DNA of 64,000 nt from Claveliimonas monacensis (GTDB lineage: Bacteria; Bacillota; Clostridia; Lachnospirales; Lachnospiraceae): NCBI RefSeq assembly GCF_014982975.1, contig NZ_JADCKL010000015.1, positions 1 through 64,000 on the forward strand. Reading direction: 5' to 3'. The position numbers were made by a program, and so were the translations under genes. Position 1 is the first letter of the stretch, and each line of letters starts with the position of its first letter. Positions 35,911 to 45,169 of this stretch are shown one piece after another. Under the pieces are notes generated by a model, which saw only the letters and a list, made by a program, of their open reading frames with translations, was not told the DNA's origin and did not search any database.

Positions 35911-37584
35911 TTATCTGTCAACATCCATAATAATCGGCAGAATCATCGGTCTTCTCTTTGTCCTCTTCCAGATGAACTCGTTCATCGTGTCACGGACAAC
36001 CAGTTTGATCTTGCTCCAGTCCGCGCCTCTCTGGCGGTGGAGGCAGTTGTCCACTGCGTCCACAAGGACTTTCCTTGCGTCCTCCATCAGTCCCTCGGAC
36101 TCCCGCACGTAGACGAAACCGCGGGATACGATGTCCGGGCCGGCCAGGAGCCGGTTGGTTCCCTTCTCCAGGGTCATGACCACAATGAGGATACCGTCCT
36201 CCGCCAGGTGCTGGCGGTCACGAAGGACAATATTTCCAACATCGCCGACGCCAAGTCCGTCTACCAGCACTTCTCCGGTGTGCACCTTGTCCACCACCTT
36301 GGCCTCCTTGCTGTCAAGCTCCAGCACATCGCCGGACTGCAGCATAAAGACATTCTCTTTTGGAATGCCAAGAGACAGGGCCAGGCCTGCGTTGGCTTTC
36401 CTGTGACGGAATTCGCCGTGAATCGGGATCGCGTACTTCGGTTTTACAAGGGAGTAGATCAGCTTCAACTCCTCCTGACAGGCATGTCCGGATACGTGGG
36501 CATCCTGGAAGATCACGTTCGCACCCTTCTCGGAAAGCTCGTTGATGACCTTGGAGACAGATTTCTCATTTCCCGGAATGGGGTTCGAGCTGAAGATAAC
36601 TGTGTCTCCGGGCATAATGGTCACTTTCTTGTGAATGTCCGCCGCCATTCTGGACAGGGCTGCCATGGACTCTCCCTGGCTTCCTGTGGTGATGAGCACG
36701 GTCTTCTCCGGCGGATAGTTCTTCAGCTGGTCGATCTCGATGAGGGTCTTGTCCGGCACGTTCAGATAGCCAAGCTCCTGGGCTGTGGAGATGATGTTCA
36801 CCATGCTCCGGCCTTCCACAACTACTTTCCTGTCATACTTGTAAGCAGAGTTGATAATCTGCTGCACACGGTCCACATTGGACGCAAAGGTGGCAATGAT
36901 GATCCTTGTGTTCTTGTACTCTGCAAAGAGGTGGTCAAATGTATGTCCCACCGTTCTCTCTGACTGGGTAAATCCGGGACGCTCTGCGTTTGTACTGTCT
37001 GACATAAGAGCAAGCACGCCCTTTTTACCGATCTCACCGAATCTTTGCAGGTCAATGGCATCTCCGAAGACCGGTGTGTAATCCACCTTAAAGTCTCCTG
37101 TGTGTACCACGATACCTGCCGGGGAGTAGATGGCAAGGGCTGACGCATCCTGGATACTGTGGTTTGTCTTGATAAACTCGATCCGGAACTGTCCCAGATT
37201 GATAGACTGTCCAAATCTTACCACTTTTCTTCTGGTAGACCGCAGCAGATTGTGCTCTGTCAGCTTCTTTTCAATAATACCCATTGTCAGCTTTGTAGCG
37301 TAAATGGGAAGGTTCATCTCACGCAGCACATAGGAGAGGGCACCTATGTGGTCCTCGTGTCCGTGGGTGATCACAAAACCTTTGACTTTCTGGATATTGT
37401 CCTTCAGATAGGTAATATCCGGGATGACCAGGTCAATTCCCAGCATGTCATCCTCAGGGAACGCAAGACCGCAGTCCACCACAATAATACTGTCTCCGTA
37501 CTCAAAGGCAGTAATATTCATTCCGATCTTCTCCAGGCCCCCAAGCGGAATGATGCGCAATTTTCCATTGTTTTCTTTCTTCAA
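35911..37584 (-). CDS. rnj: Ribonuclease J
   Basis: Main 5'-3' exonuclease and endonuclease of mRNA decay in low-GC Gram-positives, 557 residues. Metallo-beta-lactamase core with THGHEDHIGAL (zinc ligands), the HTGDFKVDYTP segment, and the beta-CASP motifs ALMSDSTNAERPG, TTGSQGESMAALSRMA, and SGHACQEELKLIYSLVKPKYAIPIHGEFRH. It follows the fur-like gene after 29 bases and is probably in the same transcript as ireB-ruvX-DUF1292-fur. Confidence 0.96.
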   Translation of the reverse strand: MKKENNGKLRIIPLGGLEKIGMNITAFEYGDSIIVVDCGLAFPEDDMLGIDLVIPDITYLKDNIQKVKGFVITHGHEDHIGALSYVLREMNLPIYATKLTMGIIEKKLTEHNLLRSTRRKVVRFGQSINLGQFRIEFIKTNHSIQDASALAIYSPAGIVVHTGDFKVDYTPVFGDAIDLQRFGEIGKKGVLALMSDSTNAERPGFTQSERTVGHTFDHLFAEYKNTRIIIATFASNVDRVQQIINSAYKYDRKVVVEGRSMVNIISTAQELGYLNVPDKTLIEIDQLKNYPPEKTVLITTGSQGESMAALSRMAADIHKKVTIMPGDTVIFSSNPIPGNEKSVSKVINELSEKGANVIFQDAHVSGHACQEELKLIYSLVKPKYAIPIHGEFRHRKANAGLALSLGIPKENVFMLQSGDVLELDSKEAKVVDKVHTGEVLVDGLGVGDVGNIVLRDRQHLAEDGILIVVMTLEKGTNRLLAGPDIVSRGFVYVRESEGLMEDARKVLVDAVDNCLHRQRGADWSKIKLVVRDTMNEFIWKRTKRRPMILPIIMDVDR

Positions 37585-37613
37585 GCTTACACCTCCATAG
37601 GTTTATTTTTCCG

Positions 37614-38075
37614 TTATTCTTTTTCTTCACGGCATTTTCTGCACACGCCGTAAAATTTCAGTTCATGATCTGTCACCTGAAAGCCTGTCTCTTTTTCAAT
37701 GTAGGCTTCCAGATCTTCCAGAAGATCGTCTCTGAACGCAGAGACGTTTCCGCATTCCGTGCATATCAGATGATGATGGTGATGACGATGTCCCTCCTGT
37801 TCATCCAGAAAATCTCCGATCTCATACCGCACACATCCGTCATCCAGCATGATCCGGTCCACAAGCTGCATGTCCAGAAGGAGCTGGACTGTCCGGTAGA
37901 TGGTCGCCAGACCGATCTCCGGGTAATCTTCCTTGACCAGCTCAAAGATATCCTCCGCGGTCATATGCTCATCTCCGTGCTCTGCAAGCACCTGCAGAAC
38001 AAGGAGCCTCTGATTGGTCACCTTCAGACCTTTCTCCTTCAGCATCTCTTTGAATTTTTCCTGGCTTATAGACAT
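37614..38075 (-). CDS. Fur-family transcriptional regulator
   Basis: Metal-dependent repressor of 153 residues. Winged helix (about 10-85: KVTNQRLLVLQVLAEHGDEHMTAEDIF, GLATIYRTVQLL), regulatory site with the run HRHHHHHLICTECGN, and structural zinc cysteines CTEC and CRKC. The sensed metal (iron, zinc or peroxide state) cannot be told apart from sequence. Located between the DUF1292 gene (6 bases) and rnj. Confidence 0.92.
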   Translation of the reverse strand: MSISQEKFKEMLKEKGLKVTNQRLLVLQVLAEHGDEHMTAEDIFELVKEDYPEIGLATIYRTVQLLLDMQLVDRIMLDDGCVRYEIGDFLDEQEGHRHHHHHLICTECGNVSAFRDDLLEDLEAYIEKETGFQVTDHELKFYGVCRKCREEKE

Positions 38076-38081
38076 AGTACA

Positions 38082-38339
38082 TTACCTTTCTATCTCGATA
38101 TCCTCAAGAAGTTCTTCAAACACTTTCGACACAGCGGAAAGCTCCGTGTCATCCTCTACGATCTCGTAAATGCTGTCTGTATCTTCTGCCTCTGATCTGT
38201 CTCTTAAGATGAGACACTCCGCGTCTCCCTCTTCTGAGTCTGTGACCAGAATATAGGACGTTCCATTGATCTTTGTCTGCTCCAGGACAAAAAATTCTGC
38301 CTCTTCCATCCCGTCAGACTGAAATTTAATTTTTTCCAT
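38082..38339 (-). CDS. DUF1292 (YrzB-like) protein
   Basis: Small very acidic protein of 85 residues, MEKIKFQSDGMEEAEFFVLEQTKINGTSYILVTD and so on, matching the DUF1292 family that in Firmicutes sits next to ruvX. Start at ATG 38339 with a GAGGTG site; the frame is open to 38354. Function unknown; conserved neighbourhood ireB-ruvX-yrzB. Confidence 0.88.
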   Translation of the reverse strand: MEKIKFQSDGMEEAEFFVLEQTKINGTSYILVTDSEEGDAECLILRDRSEAEDTDSIYEIVEDDTELSAVSKVFEELLEDIEIER

Positions 38340-38366
38340 TACAATACACCTCAAAAAATCCAGTAT

Positions 38367-38816
38367 TTAAAGACGGTCCTTACTGATGGCCGCCTCATGG
38401 TATTTCGAGTCCAGATATCCCTGCAATATAAAAACAGCCGCAATCTTGTCAATGTATTTCTTGCGGTCTTCCCTTCTTACGTTGCTCTCAATTAAAGTCC
38501 GCTCTGCTTCTGCCGTAGTCAGACGCTCGTCCCACATAATGACCTCAAGGCCAGTACGCCGGCGCAGCATCTCACCGAATTCCAAAGATTTTTCCGCCCG
38601 ATCTCCCACGTCGTTGTTCATATGGCGCGGCAGCCCGAGTACAATGCTCTCGACTTCATACTCCCGGATCAGCTCCTCAATCCGGGCACATGTCTTTCTC
38701 AGCTTGTTCTCGTCCTTGCGCCAGATGGTCTCAATTCCCTGGGCTGTAAGACCTAAGGGATCGCTCACAGCCACCCCCACTGTCTTAGAGCCATAGTCCA
38801 GTCCCATCACTCTCAT
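38367..38816 (-). CDS. ruvX: Putative Holliday junction resolvase / pre-16S rRNA nuclease RuvX (YqgF)
   Basis: RNase H-fold nuclease of 149 residues. [20 protein letters not shown] contains the first catalytic Asp; [16 protein letters not shown] and [14 protein letters not shown] carry the other acidic residues; the third Asp is in [18 protein letters not shown]. Proposed roles are maturation of 16S rRNA or junction resolution. It is 6 bases from ireB, in a conserved cluster. Confidence 0.95.
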   Translation of the reverse strand: MRVMGLDYGSKTVGVAVSDPLGLTAQGIETIWRKDENKLRKTCARIEELIREYEVESIVLGLPRHMNNDVGDRAEKSLEFGEMLRRRTGLEVIMWDERLTTAEAERTLIESNVRREDRKKYIDKIAAVFILQGYLDSKYHEAAISKDRL

Positions 38817-38822
38817 AAAAAA

Positions 38823-39086
38823 TTATTCCCATCCGTGATACTTGATATACGCTTTCAGCATCTCTTCTACCAGTTCGTCCCGCTCCACCTTCATGATCAG
38901 GCTCCTGGCGCCGTTGTGGCTTGTGATATAGGTAGGATCACCTGACATGATGTAACCGACGATCTGATTGACCGGATTATAGCCTTTCTCACTTAATGCC
39001 TTGTACACAATCTCAAGTATATCTTTTGCCTGAATTTGCGGGCCGCTTTCTACCTGGAAAAACTGGGTGTTGGTTAATTCTTTCAT
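38823..39086 (-). CDS. IreB-family regulatory phosphoprotein (UPF0297)
   Basis: 87-residue protein with the invariant N-terminus TNTQFF and the segments KALSEKGYNPVNQIVGYIMSGDPTYITSHNGARSLI. In Enterococcus IreB is a target of the Ser/Thr kinase IreK and affects cephalosporin resistance; the threonines near the N-terminus are kept here. First gene of the ireB-ruvX-DUF1292-fur-rnj series. Confidence 0.95.
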   Translation of the reverse strand: MKELTNTQFFQVESGPQIQAKDILEIVYKALSEKGYNPVNQIVGYIMSGDPTYITSHNGARSLIMKVERDELVEEMLKAYIKYHGWE

Positions 39087-39143
39087 ATACTCACGTCCTC
39101 CAAAAATACTTCATATTTATTCTACTCTATTCCAATCTGAAAT

Positions 39144-40454
39144 TCAATGAATTATTTGTAAACGGTTCTCAATTTCTACATTTATCAACTGATTTGACAA
39201 ATTCTCTGTCGTTTTTTGTCCGACTTTCACATATTCTTTCGTGTGTCCCACCTGGTAAATGCCGTCCTCTCTCTCCACGGCCTCCTCCATCAGGACTTCC
39301 ACGCAGGTTCCTATGAGCCGCTCCTCATAAGCCTGCTGCTTGCGCCTGCCAAGGGCAATGAGTCTGGCGCTCCTGGCATTTTTGATCTGCTCCGGCACCT
39401 GTCCGTCCATGGCGGCAGCCTTCGTCCCCTCCCGTCGGGAGTACTTGAAAATATGGGTCTCATAGAAGTCCACTTTGTCCACAAAGGCCATGGACTTTTC
39501 AAACTCCTCCTCGCTCTCCTGGGGAAATCCCACGATCACATCCGTGGTCAGAGCCGGATGGTCAAAATACTGCCGCAGAAGCTGACATTTTTCATAGTAC
39601 TCCTGGGTCGTGTACCTCCGGTTCATGCGCCGCAGCGTCTCATCGCAGCCACTCTGCAAAGAGAGATGGAAATGAGGACACATCTTGGGCAGGGAGGCGA
39701 TTGTCTTCACAAACTCCTCTGTGATGATCCTTGGCTCCAGGGAACCCAGGCGGATCCGGCAAATCCCCTCCACCTCATGGACGGCACAGATCAGCGAGAG
39801 CAGGTCCTCCCCCTGATCCAGATCCAGCCCGTAGGAGCTCAAATGAATACCGGTCAGCACTACTTCCTTGTAGCCGCTTTCTGCCAGCGTCCGCACCTCG
39901 GACACCACATCCTCCTTGCGCCTGCTGCGCACCCGCCCCCTTGCGTAGGGAATGATGCAGTAGGAACAGAACTGGTTGCAGCCGTCCTGCACTTTGATGT
40001 AAGCCCGGGTATGCTCGCCTGTGCGGGTCAGGCGCATCTCCTCGTACTCCGGGGTATGGCTGATGTCGATGATCTCCTTCCATCCTGCCCCTGCCTGCTC
40101 TCCTTCTCTGGCTCTGAAATACTCTTCCAGAATGGAGGCCAGCTCATGCTTTTTGTTGTTTCCGATGACAATATCCACGCAGGCATCGACTTCCCCCTCC
40201 TTGGCCTGGACATAGCATCCGGCCGCCACTACCACAGCGTCCGGATTCAGCTTTTTTGCCCGGTGGAGCATCTGGCGGGATTTGCGGTCTGCCATATTCG
40301 TGACTGTGCAGGTGTTGATGACGTAGACATCCGCCTTCTCGTGGAAGGGCACGATCTCGTAGCCACTTTGCTCCAGTATTTCCTGCATAGCTTCCGTCTC
40401 ATATGCGTTTACCTTGCATCCCAGATTGTGAAGTGCTGCCTTTTTCATTTTCAT
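39144..40454 (-). CDS. mtaB: tRNA t6A37 methylthiotransferase MtaB
   Basis: Radical-SAM enzyme of 436 residues that turns t6A into ms2t6A at tRNA position 37. An N-terminal UPF0004 domain has three Fe-S cysteines (NLGCKVN, INTCTVTN, AAGCY); the radical-SAM motif is CNQFCSYC within VQDGCNQFCSYCIIPYARG; a C-terminal TRAM-like domain ends the chain. Among methylthiotransferases the KAALHNLGCKVNAYE start points to MtaB rather than MiaB or RimO. Confidence 0.93.
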   Translation of the reverse strand: MKMKKAALHNLGCKVNAYETEAMQEILEQSGYEIVPFHEKADVYVINTCTVTNMADRKSRQMLHRAKKLNPDAVVVAAGCYVQAKEGEVDACVDIVIGNNKKHELASILEEYFRAREGEQAGAGWKEIIDISHTPEYEEMRLTRTGEHTRAYIKVQDGCNQFCSYCIIPYARGRVRSRRKEDVVSEVRTLAESGYKEVVLTGIHLSSYGLDLDQGEDLLSLICAVHEVEGICRIRLGSLEPRIITEEFVKTIASLPKMCPHFHLSLQSGCDETLRRMNRRYTTQEYYEKCQLLRQYFDHPALTTDVIVGFPQESEEEFEKSMAFVDKVDFYETHIFKYSRREGTKAAAMDGQVPEQIKNARSARLIALGRRKQQAYEERLIGTCVEVLMEEAVEREDGIYQVGHTKEYVKVGQKTTENLSNQLINVEIENRLQIIH

Positions 40455-40532
40455 CCTCTCTTTTCTTCTGTTCTCGTGTAAATTGTTGTATGCTTTAACG
40501 AAATTTGTCCCAATTCTTTGGCAAATTGTTCC

Positions 40533-40561
40533 TTGACTTTTAACCTTTCAGCTCTTAAGAT
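40533..40561 (+). promoter_or_regulatory. Promoter of the HPr-like gene
   Basis: -35 TTGACT (40533-40538), 17 bases, -10 TAAGAT (40556-40561); an AAGGAGG ribosome-binding site follows before ATG 40602. Confidence 0.65.
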
Positions 40562-40601
40562 GATTATAGAAACTGATTAAGAAATCAAGGAGGTTATTCC
40601 A

Positions 40602-40832
40602 ATGAAAACAGTACAAATTTCTTTAAACTCAATCGACAAAGTAAAATCTTTTGTAAATGATATTACAAAATTTGATTATGACTTTGATCTTGTATCCGGA
40701 AGATACGTAATCGATGCAAAATCTATCATGGGTATCTTCAGCCTGGATCTGTCCAAGCCTATCGACCTGAACATCCACGCTGACGCAGGCATCGATGAAG
40801 TGCTTGAGACTCTGAAACCATACCTTGTATAA
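40602..40832 (+). CDS. HPr-like protein without the phosphorylatable histidine
   Basis: 76-residue protein with the HPr fold pattern. HPr normally carries the active His15 in a GLHARPA context; here that place reads SLNSIDKVKSFVN and has no His at all, so PEP-dependent phosphotransfer is unlikely. The regulatory Ser46 context is kept in AKSIMGIFSLDL, as in the catabolite protein Crh, which also lacks His15. The C-terminus (DLNIHADAGIDEVLETLKPYL) matches the family. A Crh-like role in carbon control is inferred. Single gene with its own promoter and terminator. Confidence 0.8.
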   Translation: MKTVQISLNSIDKVKSFVNDITKFDYDFDLVSGRYVIDAKSIMGIFSLDLSKPIDLNIHADAGIDEVLETLKPYLV

Positions 40833-40857
40833 TCGGACAGGTTTACAGCGAACATAT

Positions 40858-40898
40858 TAAATACGCCGAAATGTTCTGACATTCCGGCGTATTTTTTA
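40858..40898. terminator. Terminator after the HPr-like gene
   Basis: AATACGCCG with CGGCGTATT and an inner AATGT/ACATT stem, followed by six Ts on the plus strand; on the minus strand it lies beyond the thiI end and may serve it too. Confidence 0.8.
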
Positions 40899-40944
40899 TT
40901 TTGTGGAGAAACCCTTCGGACTCCCCCACAAAACAAAAGCGCTC

Positions 40945-42129
40945 CTATCCCTGCACGTCTATGATCTCCACTGTCTCAATGGCTGTCTGTACCAGCTCAT
41001 CAATCTTCTCTGCCAGATTTTCCTCTGACCTGTGAATGATGTTGATGTTCGGCTTTGTCACCGGATGTTTTGCCACAAAGATGGTGCAGCAGTCCTCGAA
41101 GGGCTGTATGGATGTCTCGTAGGAGCCGATCTTCTCAGACACTTCCACGATCTCCTTCTTGTCAAAACCGATTAGCGGCCGGTACACCGGCAGCGTACAC
41201 ACTTCATTGGTAGCCGCCAGGCTCTGCATGGTCTGGCTTGCCACCTGGCCGATGCTCTCGCCTGTGATCAGTCCGAGGCAGCCATCCTCTTTGGCAAAGT
41301 GCTCCGCGATCTTCATCATATATCTTCTCATGATAATGGTCAGCTCATCGTGGGGACACTGGTCATAGATGTAGAGCTGAATGTCTGTAAAATTCACCAC
41401 GTGGAGACGGATCGGTCCCGCGTAGGCTGCGATGATCCTTGCCAGATCCACCACCTTCTCCTTGGCCCTCTCACTTGTGTAGGGCGGCGCGTGGAAATAG
41501 GTGGCCTCCAGGGCAACGCCCCTCTTTGCGATCATGTAGCCTGCCACCGGGCTGTCAATACCGCCGGACAGAAGGAGCATGGCCTTTCCGTTGGTTCCCA
41601 CAGGCATACCTCCCGGGCCCGGAATGATCCTGGAGTATACATAGATGTCCTCCCGGATCTCAATATTCAGCATCACATCCGGATGGTGCACATCCACCCG
41701 GATCTCGGGAAACGCATCTAAAATAGCCTCACCGATATCGCAGTTGATCTCCATGGAGTTCTTGGGATAATTCTTCCGGCTTCTCCTTGCCTCCACCTTG
41801 AAGGTGATGTTTTTGTCCGGATACAGCTCATCCATGTAGGCAACCACGTCTTTTTTCAGCTGTTCAAATCCCTGGTCCTCCAGCCGCACCACAGGGCAGA
41901 TGCCCACAATGCCGAAGACCTTCTGAAGACATTCTGTCACCTCGTCATAGTCGTAGATCCCCTCGCAGTCCACATAGATCCTGCCTCTTGTCTTATACAC
42001 TTTAAAGCTTCCGTCCGCTCCCCGCAGGGCATAGCGGATCTGACGCACCAGGGCGTCCTCGAACATGTAGCGGTTCTTTCCTTTTATCCCGATCTCACCG
42101 TACTTGATCAAAAAAGTGTGAAATGTCAT
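40945..42129 (-). CDS. thiI: tRNA 4-thiouridine synthetase ThiI
   Basis: Adenylates U8 of tRNA and inserts sulfur; also serves thiazole synthesis in some bacteria. 394 residues: N-terminal ferredoxin-like domain, THUMP domain (about 60-165), and PP-loop pyrophosphatase with LLSGGIDSPVAGYM. There is no C-terminal rhodanese domain, as in Bacillus, where a dedicated cysteine desulfurase delivers the sulfur. That desulfurase is encoded 56 bases upstream. Confidence 0.96.
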   Translation of the reverse strand: MTFHTFLIKYGEIGIKGKNRYMFEDALVRQIRYALRGADGSFKVYKTRGRIYVDCEGIYDYDEVTECLQKVFGIVGICPVVRLEDQGFEQLKKDVVAYMDELYPDKNITFKVEARRSRKNYPKNSMEINCDIGEAILDAFPEIRVDVHHPDVMLNIEIREDIYVYSRIIPGPGGMPVGTNGKAMLLLSGGIDSPVAGYMIAKRGVALEATYFHAPPYTSERAKEKVVDLARIIAAYAGPIRLHVVNFTDIQLYIYDQCPHDELTIIMRRYMMKIAEHFAKEDGCLGLITGESIGQVASQTMQSLAATNEVCTLPVYRPLIGFDKKEIVEVSEKIGSYETSIQPFEDCCTIFVAKHPVTKPNINIIHRSEENLAEKIDELVQTAIETVEIIDVQG

Positions 42130-42185
42130 GGTTTTTTCCTCTTTTCTTCCTGTGGCGCAGACAAACGGTCCCAGCCCCGGCGCTG

Positions 42186-43343
42186 TTACCGTCTTGTGTA
42201 TCTGCGCAATACTGGTACTAAATTATATAAGGTTTCCAGTGTATAGTCAATCTCTTCTTCTGTTGTAAATTCTGACATGCTGAAACGCAGGGTGGCATCC
42301 AGATACTCCTTCTGGGCTCCGATCCCCTTCAGCACGCCGCTGATGGCTGGATGATTGGAGGCGCAGGCTGAGCCGGAGGACACGTAGATCCCCTTCTCCT
42401 CCAACGCGTGCAGCAGAACCTCACTTCTCACCCCGGCGAATCCAACACTGATAATATGCGGCGCGCTGGTCTCATCGTAGAGGCCGTGGATGGTAATATC
42501 ATCCAGCTTCTGCACGCCTTCGATGAACCGGGCTTTCAGCGCCCGCATACGGGCCACTTTCTCTTCCAGACCGTCGTAGATCGTTTTCGCCGCCAGGCCA
42601 AGGCCTGCAATGCCGGGCACGTTCTCCGTTCCGGAGCGGATATTCTTCTGCTGCTCTCCCCCGAAGACGATGGGCCTTATCTTCACCTGCTCTCCGATAT
42701 AGAGAGCACCCGTTCCCTTGGGACCGTGGATCTTGTGCCCGCTTAAGGAGAGCATGTCAATCTTCTCCTTTTTGGGATAAATCCTGTATTTTCCAAATCC
42801 CTGGACTGCATCCACATGGAACAGGATATCTTTATTATATGCCTTTACTATATCAGCTGCCTGCTGGACAGGCTGCACGGATCCCACCTCATTGTTCACG
42901 TACATGATGGACACAAGGATGGTCTCCGGACAGAGGGCCTCCTTCAGAGCCTCCAGCTTCACTCTCCCGTACCGGTCCACCGGCAGGAAGGTGACGCGGA
43001 AGTCCTCTTCCTCCTCCAGATAGCGCATGGTGTTCAGGATCGCCGGATGCTCGATGGAGGAGGTGATCAGGTGGTTTCCCCGTCGCCTGTTGGCCCTGGC
43101 CGCACCAATGAGGGCCAGGTTATCGCTCTCCGTGCCTCCGGATGTGAAGACAATCTCCTTGTCCTTCACTTTCAAGAGTTTTGCCAGTATCTCTTTTGTC
43201 TCTTTTATATAATGTTCCGCCTGCACTCCCTTGGCGTGCATGGAGGAGGGGTTGCCGTAGTCCTGGCACATGACTTTGCGCACAAGATCCCCCACACAGT
43301 CATACGCCCGGGTGGTGGCAGAATTATCAAGATAAACTTCCAT
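42186..43343 (-). CDS. Cysteine desulfurase (IscS/NifZ type)
   Basis: PLP enzyme of 385 residues that releases sulfur from cysteine as a persulfide. MEVYLDNSATT at the start, GGTESDNLALIG, HVDAVQGFGK, PLP lysine in SLSGHKIHGPKG, and the catalytic loop Cys in SSGSACAS. Its position directly upstream of thiI, which lacks a rhodanese domain, indicates it is the NifZ-like dedicated sulfur donor for tRNA thiolation. Confidence 0.94.
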   Translation of the reverse strand: MEVYLDNSATTRAYDCVGDLVRKVMCQDYGNPSSMHAKGVQAEHYIKETKEILAKLLKVKDKEIVFTSGGTESDNLALIGAARANRRRGNHLITSSIEHPAILNTMRYLEEEEDFRVTFLPVDRYGRVKLEALKEALCPETILVSIMYVNNEVGSVQPVQQAADIVKAYNKDILFHVDAVQGFGKYRIYPKKEKIDMLSLSGHKIHGPKGTGALYIGEQVKIRPIVFGGEQQKNIRSGTENVPGIAGLGLAAKTIYDGLEEKVARMRALKARFIEGVQKLDDITIHGLYDETSAPHIISVGFAGVRSEVLLHALEEKGIYVSSGSACASNHPAISGVLKGIGAQKEYLDATLRFSMSEFTTEEEIDYTLETLYNLVPVLRRYTRR

Positions 43344-43418
43344 CAAAGATCACTCCTGTACTTTTTACTATTAATTTATGCACCGCAAAGCCGCAGGTGC
43401 CATCTGTTCTCCAGCCGG

Positions 43419-44156
43419 CTATGGCTCCAGGTGATAGCCCAGGATAGACAGCACCATAAGGGGCGCTGTCTCCGTGCGCAGGATCCGCCTTCCCAGGGTG
43501 ATCACCCTGGCTCCGGCCTCCAGCGCCTTCTCTTCCTCTTCCCGCTCAAAGCCGCCCTCAGGCCCGATAAAAATGCCCACAGACTGGCCCGGCTGTATCT
43601 CCTCTATGACCTTTCTCGTATAGTCCATGCCCTCTGCCAGTTCGTAGGGAAAGAGGATCACATCCAGGCTGCCTGCCGCCTTAAGAGCCGCGTCGAAGCT
43701 GCACACGCTCTTCACCTCCGGGATGATCCCCCGCCCTGCCTGCTTGGCCGCGCTCTTGGCGATCTCGTTCCACCGCTTTACTTTTTTCTCCGCCTTGGGG
43801 CCGTCAAGCTTTACCACAGAGCGCTTTGCCGCCACGGGAACCACCGCGTAGGCGCCAAGCTCCACCGCCTTCTGTACCACCAGCTCCATCTTGTCGCTTT
43901 TGGGAAGCCCCTGGAACAGCCAGATCTGTGAAGGGAGTTCTGTGTCCAGCTCTCTCTCCTCCAGGATCTCAAGCTGCGCCCGGCCCTCCACATAGTCACA
44001 GACCTGGCACACATACTTACGGTTGTCTCCGTCGCTGATTTCCAGCTTCTCCCCTGCCCGCATGCGGAGCACATTTTTCATGTGGTTCACATCAGAACCT
44101 TCTATATAAATGTATGGCTTTTCCACCTGATCCGGTGTCACAAAAAAATGCTGCAT
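43419..44156 (-). CDS. rsmE: 16S rRNA (uracil-1498-N3)-methyltransferase
   Basis: SPOUT methyltransferase of 245 residues. An N-terminal PUA-like domain (MQHFFVTPDQVEK, HMKNVLRMRAGEKLEI) precedes the knotted SAM-binding part with GIFIGPEGGFEREEEE and VITLGRRILRTETAPL. It abuts prmA with no spacing (stop next to start), the common prmA-rsmE pairing. Confidence 0.95.
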   Translation of the reverse strand: MQHFFVTPDQVEKPYIYIEGSDVNHMKNVLRMRAGEKLEISDGDNRKYVCQVCDYVEGRAQLEILEERELDTELPSQIWLFQGLPKSDKMELVVQKAVELGAYAVVPVAAKRSVVKLDGPKAEKKVKRWNEIAKSAAKQAGRGIIPEVKSVCSFDAALKAAGSLDVILFPYELAEGMDYTRKVIEEIQPGQSVGIFIGPEGGFEREEEEKALEAGARVITLGRRILRTETAPLMVLSILGYHLEP

Positions 44157-45110
44157 CTATTTTTTCCTCGCTGTGACAGAGACCCACTCGCCCTGGTGGT
44201 GCACTTCCAAAAGTTCCATGCCTGCCGCCTTCACAGCCTCCACCACAGTCTCCTCTTTGTCATCGATGATCCCGCTTGTGATATAAATGCCGCCGCTCTT
44301 CAGCTGATCCTGGATCACCGGCGTCAGCGGGACAAGCACCTCCGCCAAAATGTTAGCTGCCACAATATCATACTGACCGTACCCCACCTTGTCCTGCACG
44401 TCTTTATCGTCAATAATGTTTCCGATCATGACTTCATACTGGTCCCTGGCAATATCGTTGACAGCCATGTTCTCGTGGGTGGCATCAATGGCGCAGGGAT
44501 CCAGATCTGTCCCCACAGAATAACCGGCGCCGAACTTCAGGGCCAGCATTCCCAGGATGCCGCTGCCGCAGCCCACATCCAGGATCTTCATGCCCGGCTC
44601 CACATATTTTTTCAGCTGACGGATACACAGCTGTGTCGTCTCATGCATACCAGTCCCAAAAGCTGTGCCCGGATCGATGTGGATGATCAGCTTGTCCTCA
44701 TCCTCCGGCTTTACGTCCTCCCAGGAAGGGATGATCAGCACATCGTCCACCGTAAACTGATGGAAATACTGTTTCCAGTTGTTCACCCAGTCCACGTCCT
44801 CTGTCTGGGACTCCTCGATGGATGCCTCCCCGATATCCACAAAGGCCGCGATCTCCTCAAGCTCCTGGCGCACCCTGGAGAGCATCTCTTCCTTGTCATC
44901 TTCCTCCTCCAGATAGAACGTGATGTAAGCCACACCGTCGTCCGCCTCTGTCTGGGGAAGGATGTCCACAAACATCTGCTCCTTGTCCGACTGGGTAAGA
45001 GGGATCTTATCCTCGATCTCCACTCCCTGGATGCCCAGCTCCATGAGAGAGCTGCTGACGATCTCCTCAGCCGCAGTCGTTGTCTTCAAGCGAAATTTAT
45101 TCCATTTCAT
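44157..45110 (-). CDS. prmA: Ribosomal protein L11 methyltransferase
   Basis: Trimethylates ribosomal protein L11. 317 residues with an N-terminal substrate-recognition domain (MKWNKFRLKTTTAAEEIVSSSL) and a Rossmann methyltransferase with IDPGTAFGTGMHETTQLC, ILDVGCGSGILGMLALKFG (SAM motif I), ATDLDPCAI-like text (read as GTDLDPCAID) and YDIVAANILAEVLVPL. Directly upstream of rsmE. Confidence 0.95.
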   Translation of the reverse strand: MKWNKFRLKTTTAAEEIVSSSLMELGIQGVEIEDKIPLTQSDKEQMFVDILPQTEADDGVAYITFYLEEEDDKEEMLSRVRQELEEIAAFVDIGEASIEESQTEDVDWVNNWKQYFHQFTVDDVLIIPSWEDVKPEDEDKLIIHIDPGTAFGTGMHETTQLCIRQLKKYVEPGMKILDVGCGSGILGMLALKFGAGYSVGTDLDPCAIDATHENMAVNDIARDQYEVMIGNIIDDKDVQDKVGYGQYDIVAANILAEVLVPLTPVIQDQLKSGGIYITSGIIDDKEETVVEAVKAAGMELLEVHHQGEWVSVTARKK

Positions 45111-45169
45111 ACCGTCTCACCACTGTTCCCGCCTCTTTTTTGCGGGACATTCCTTTCCACATCAGTTTA

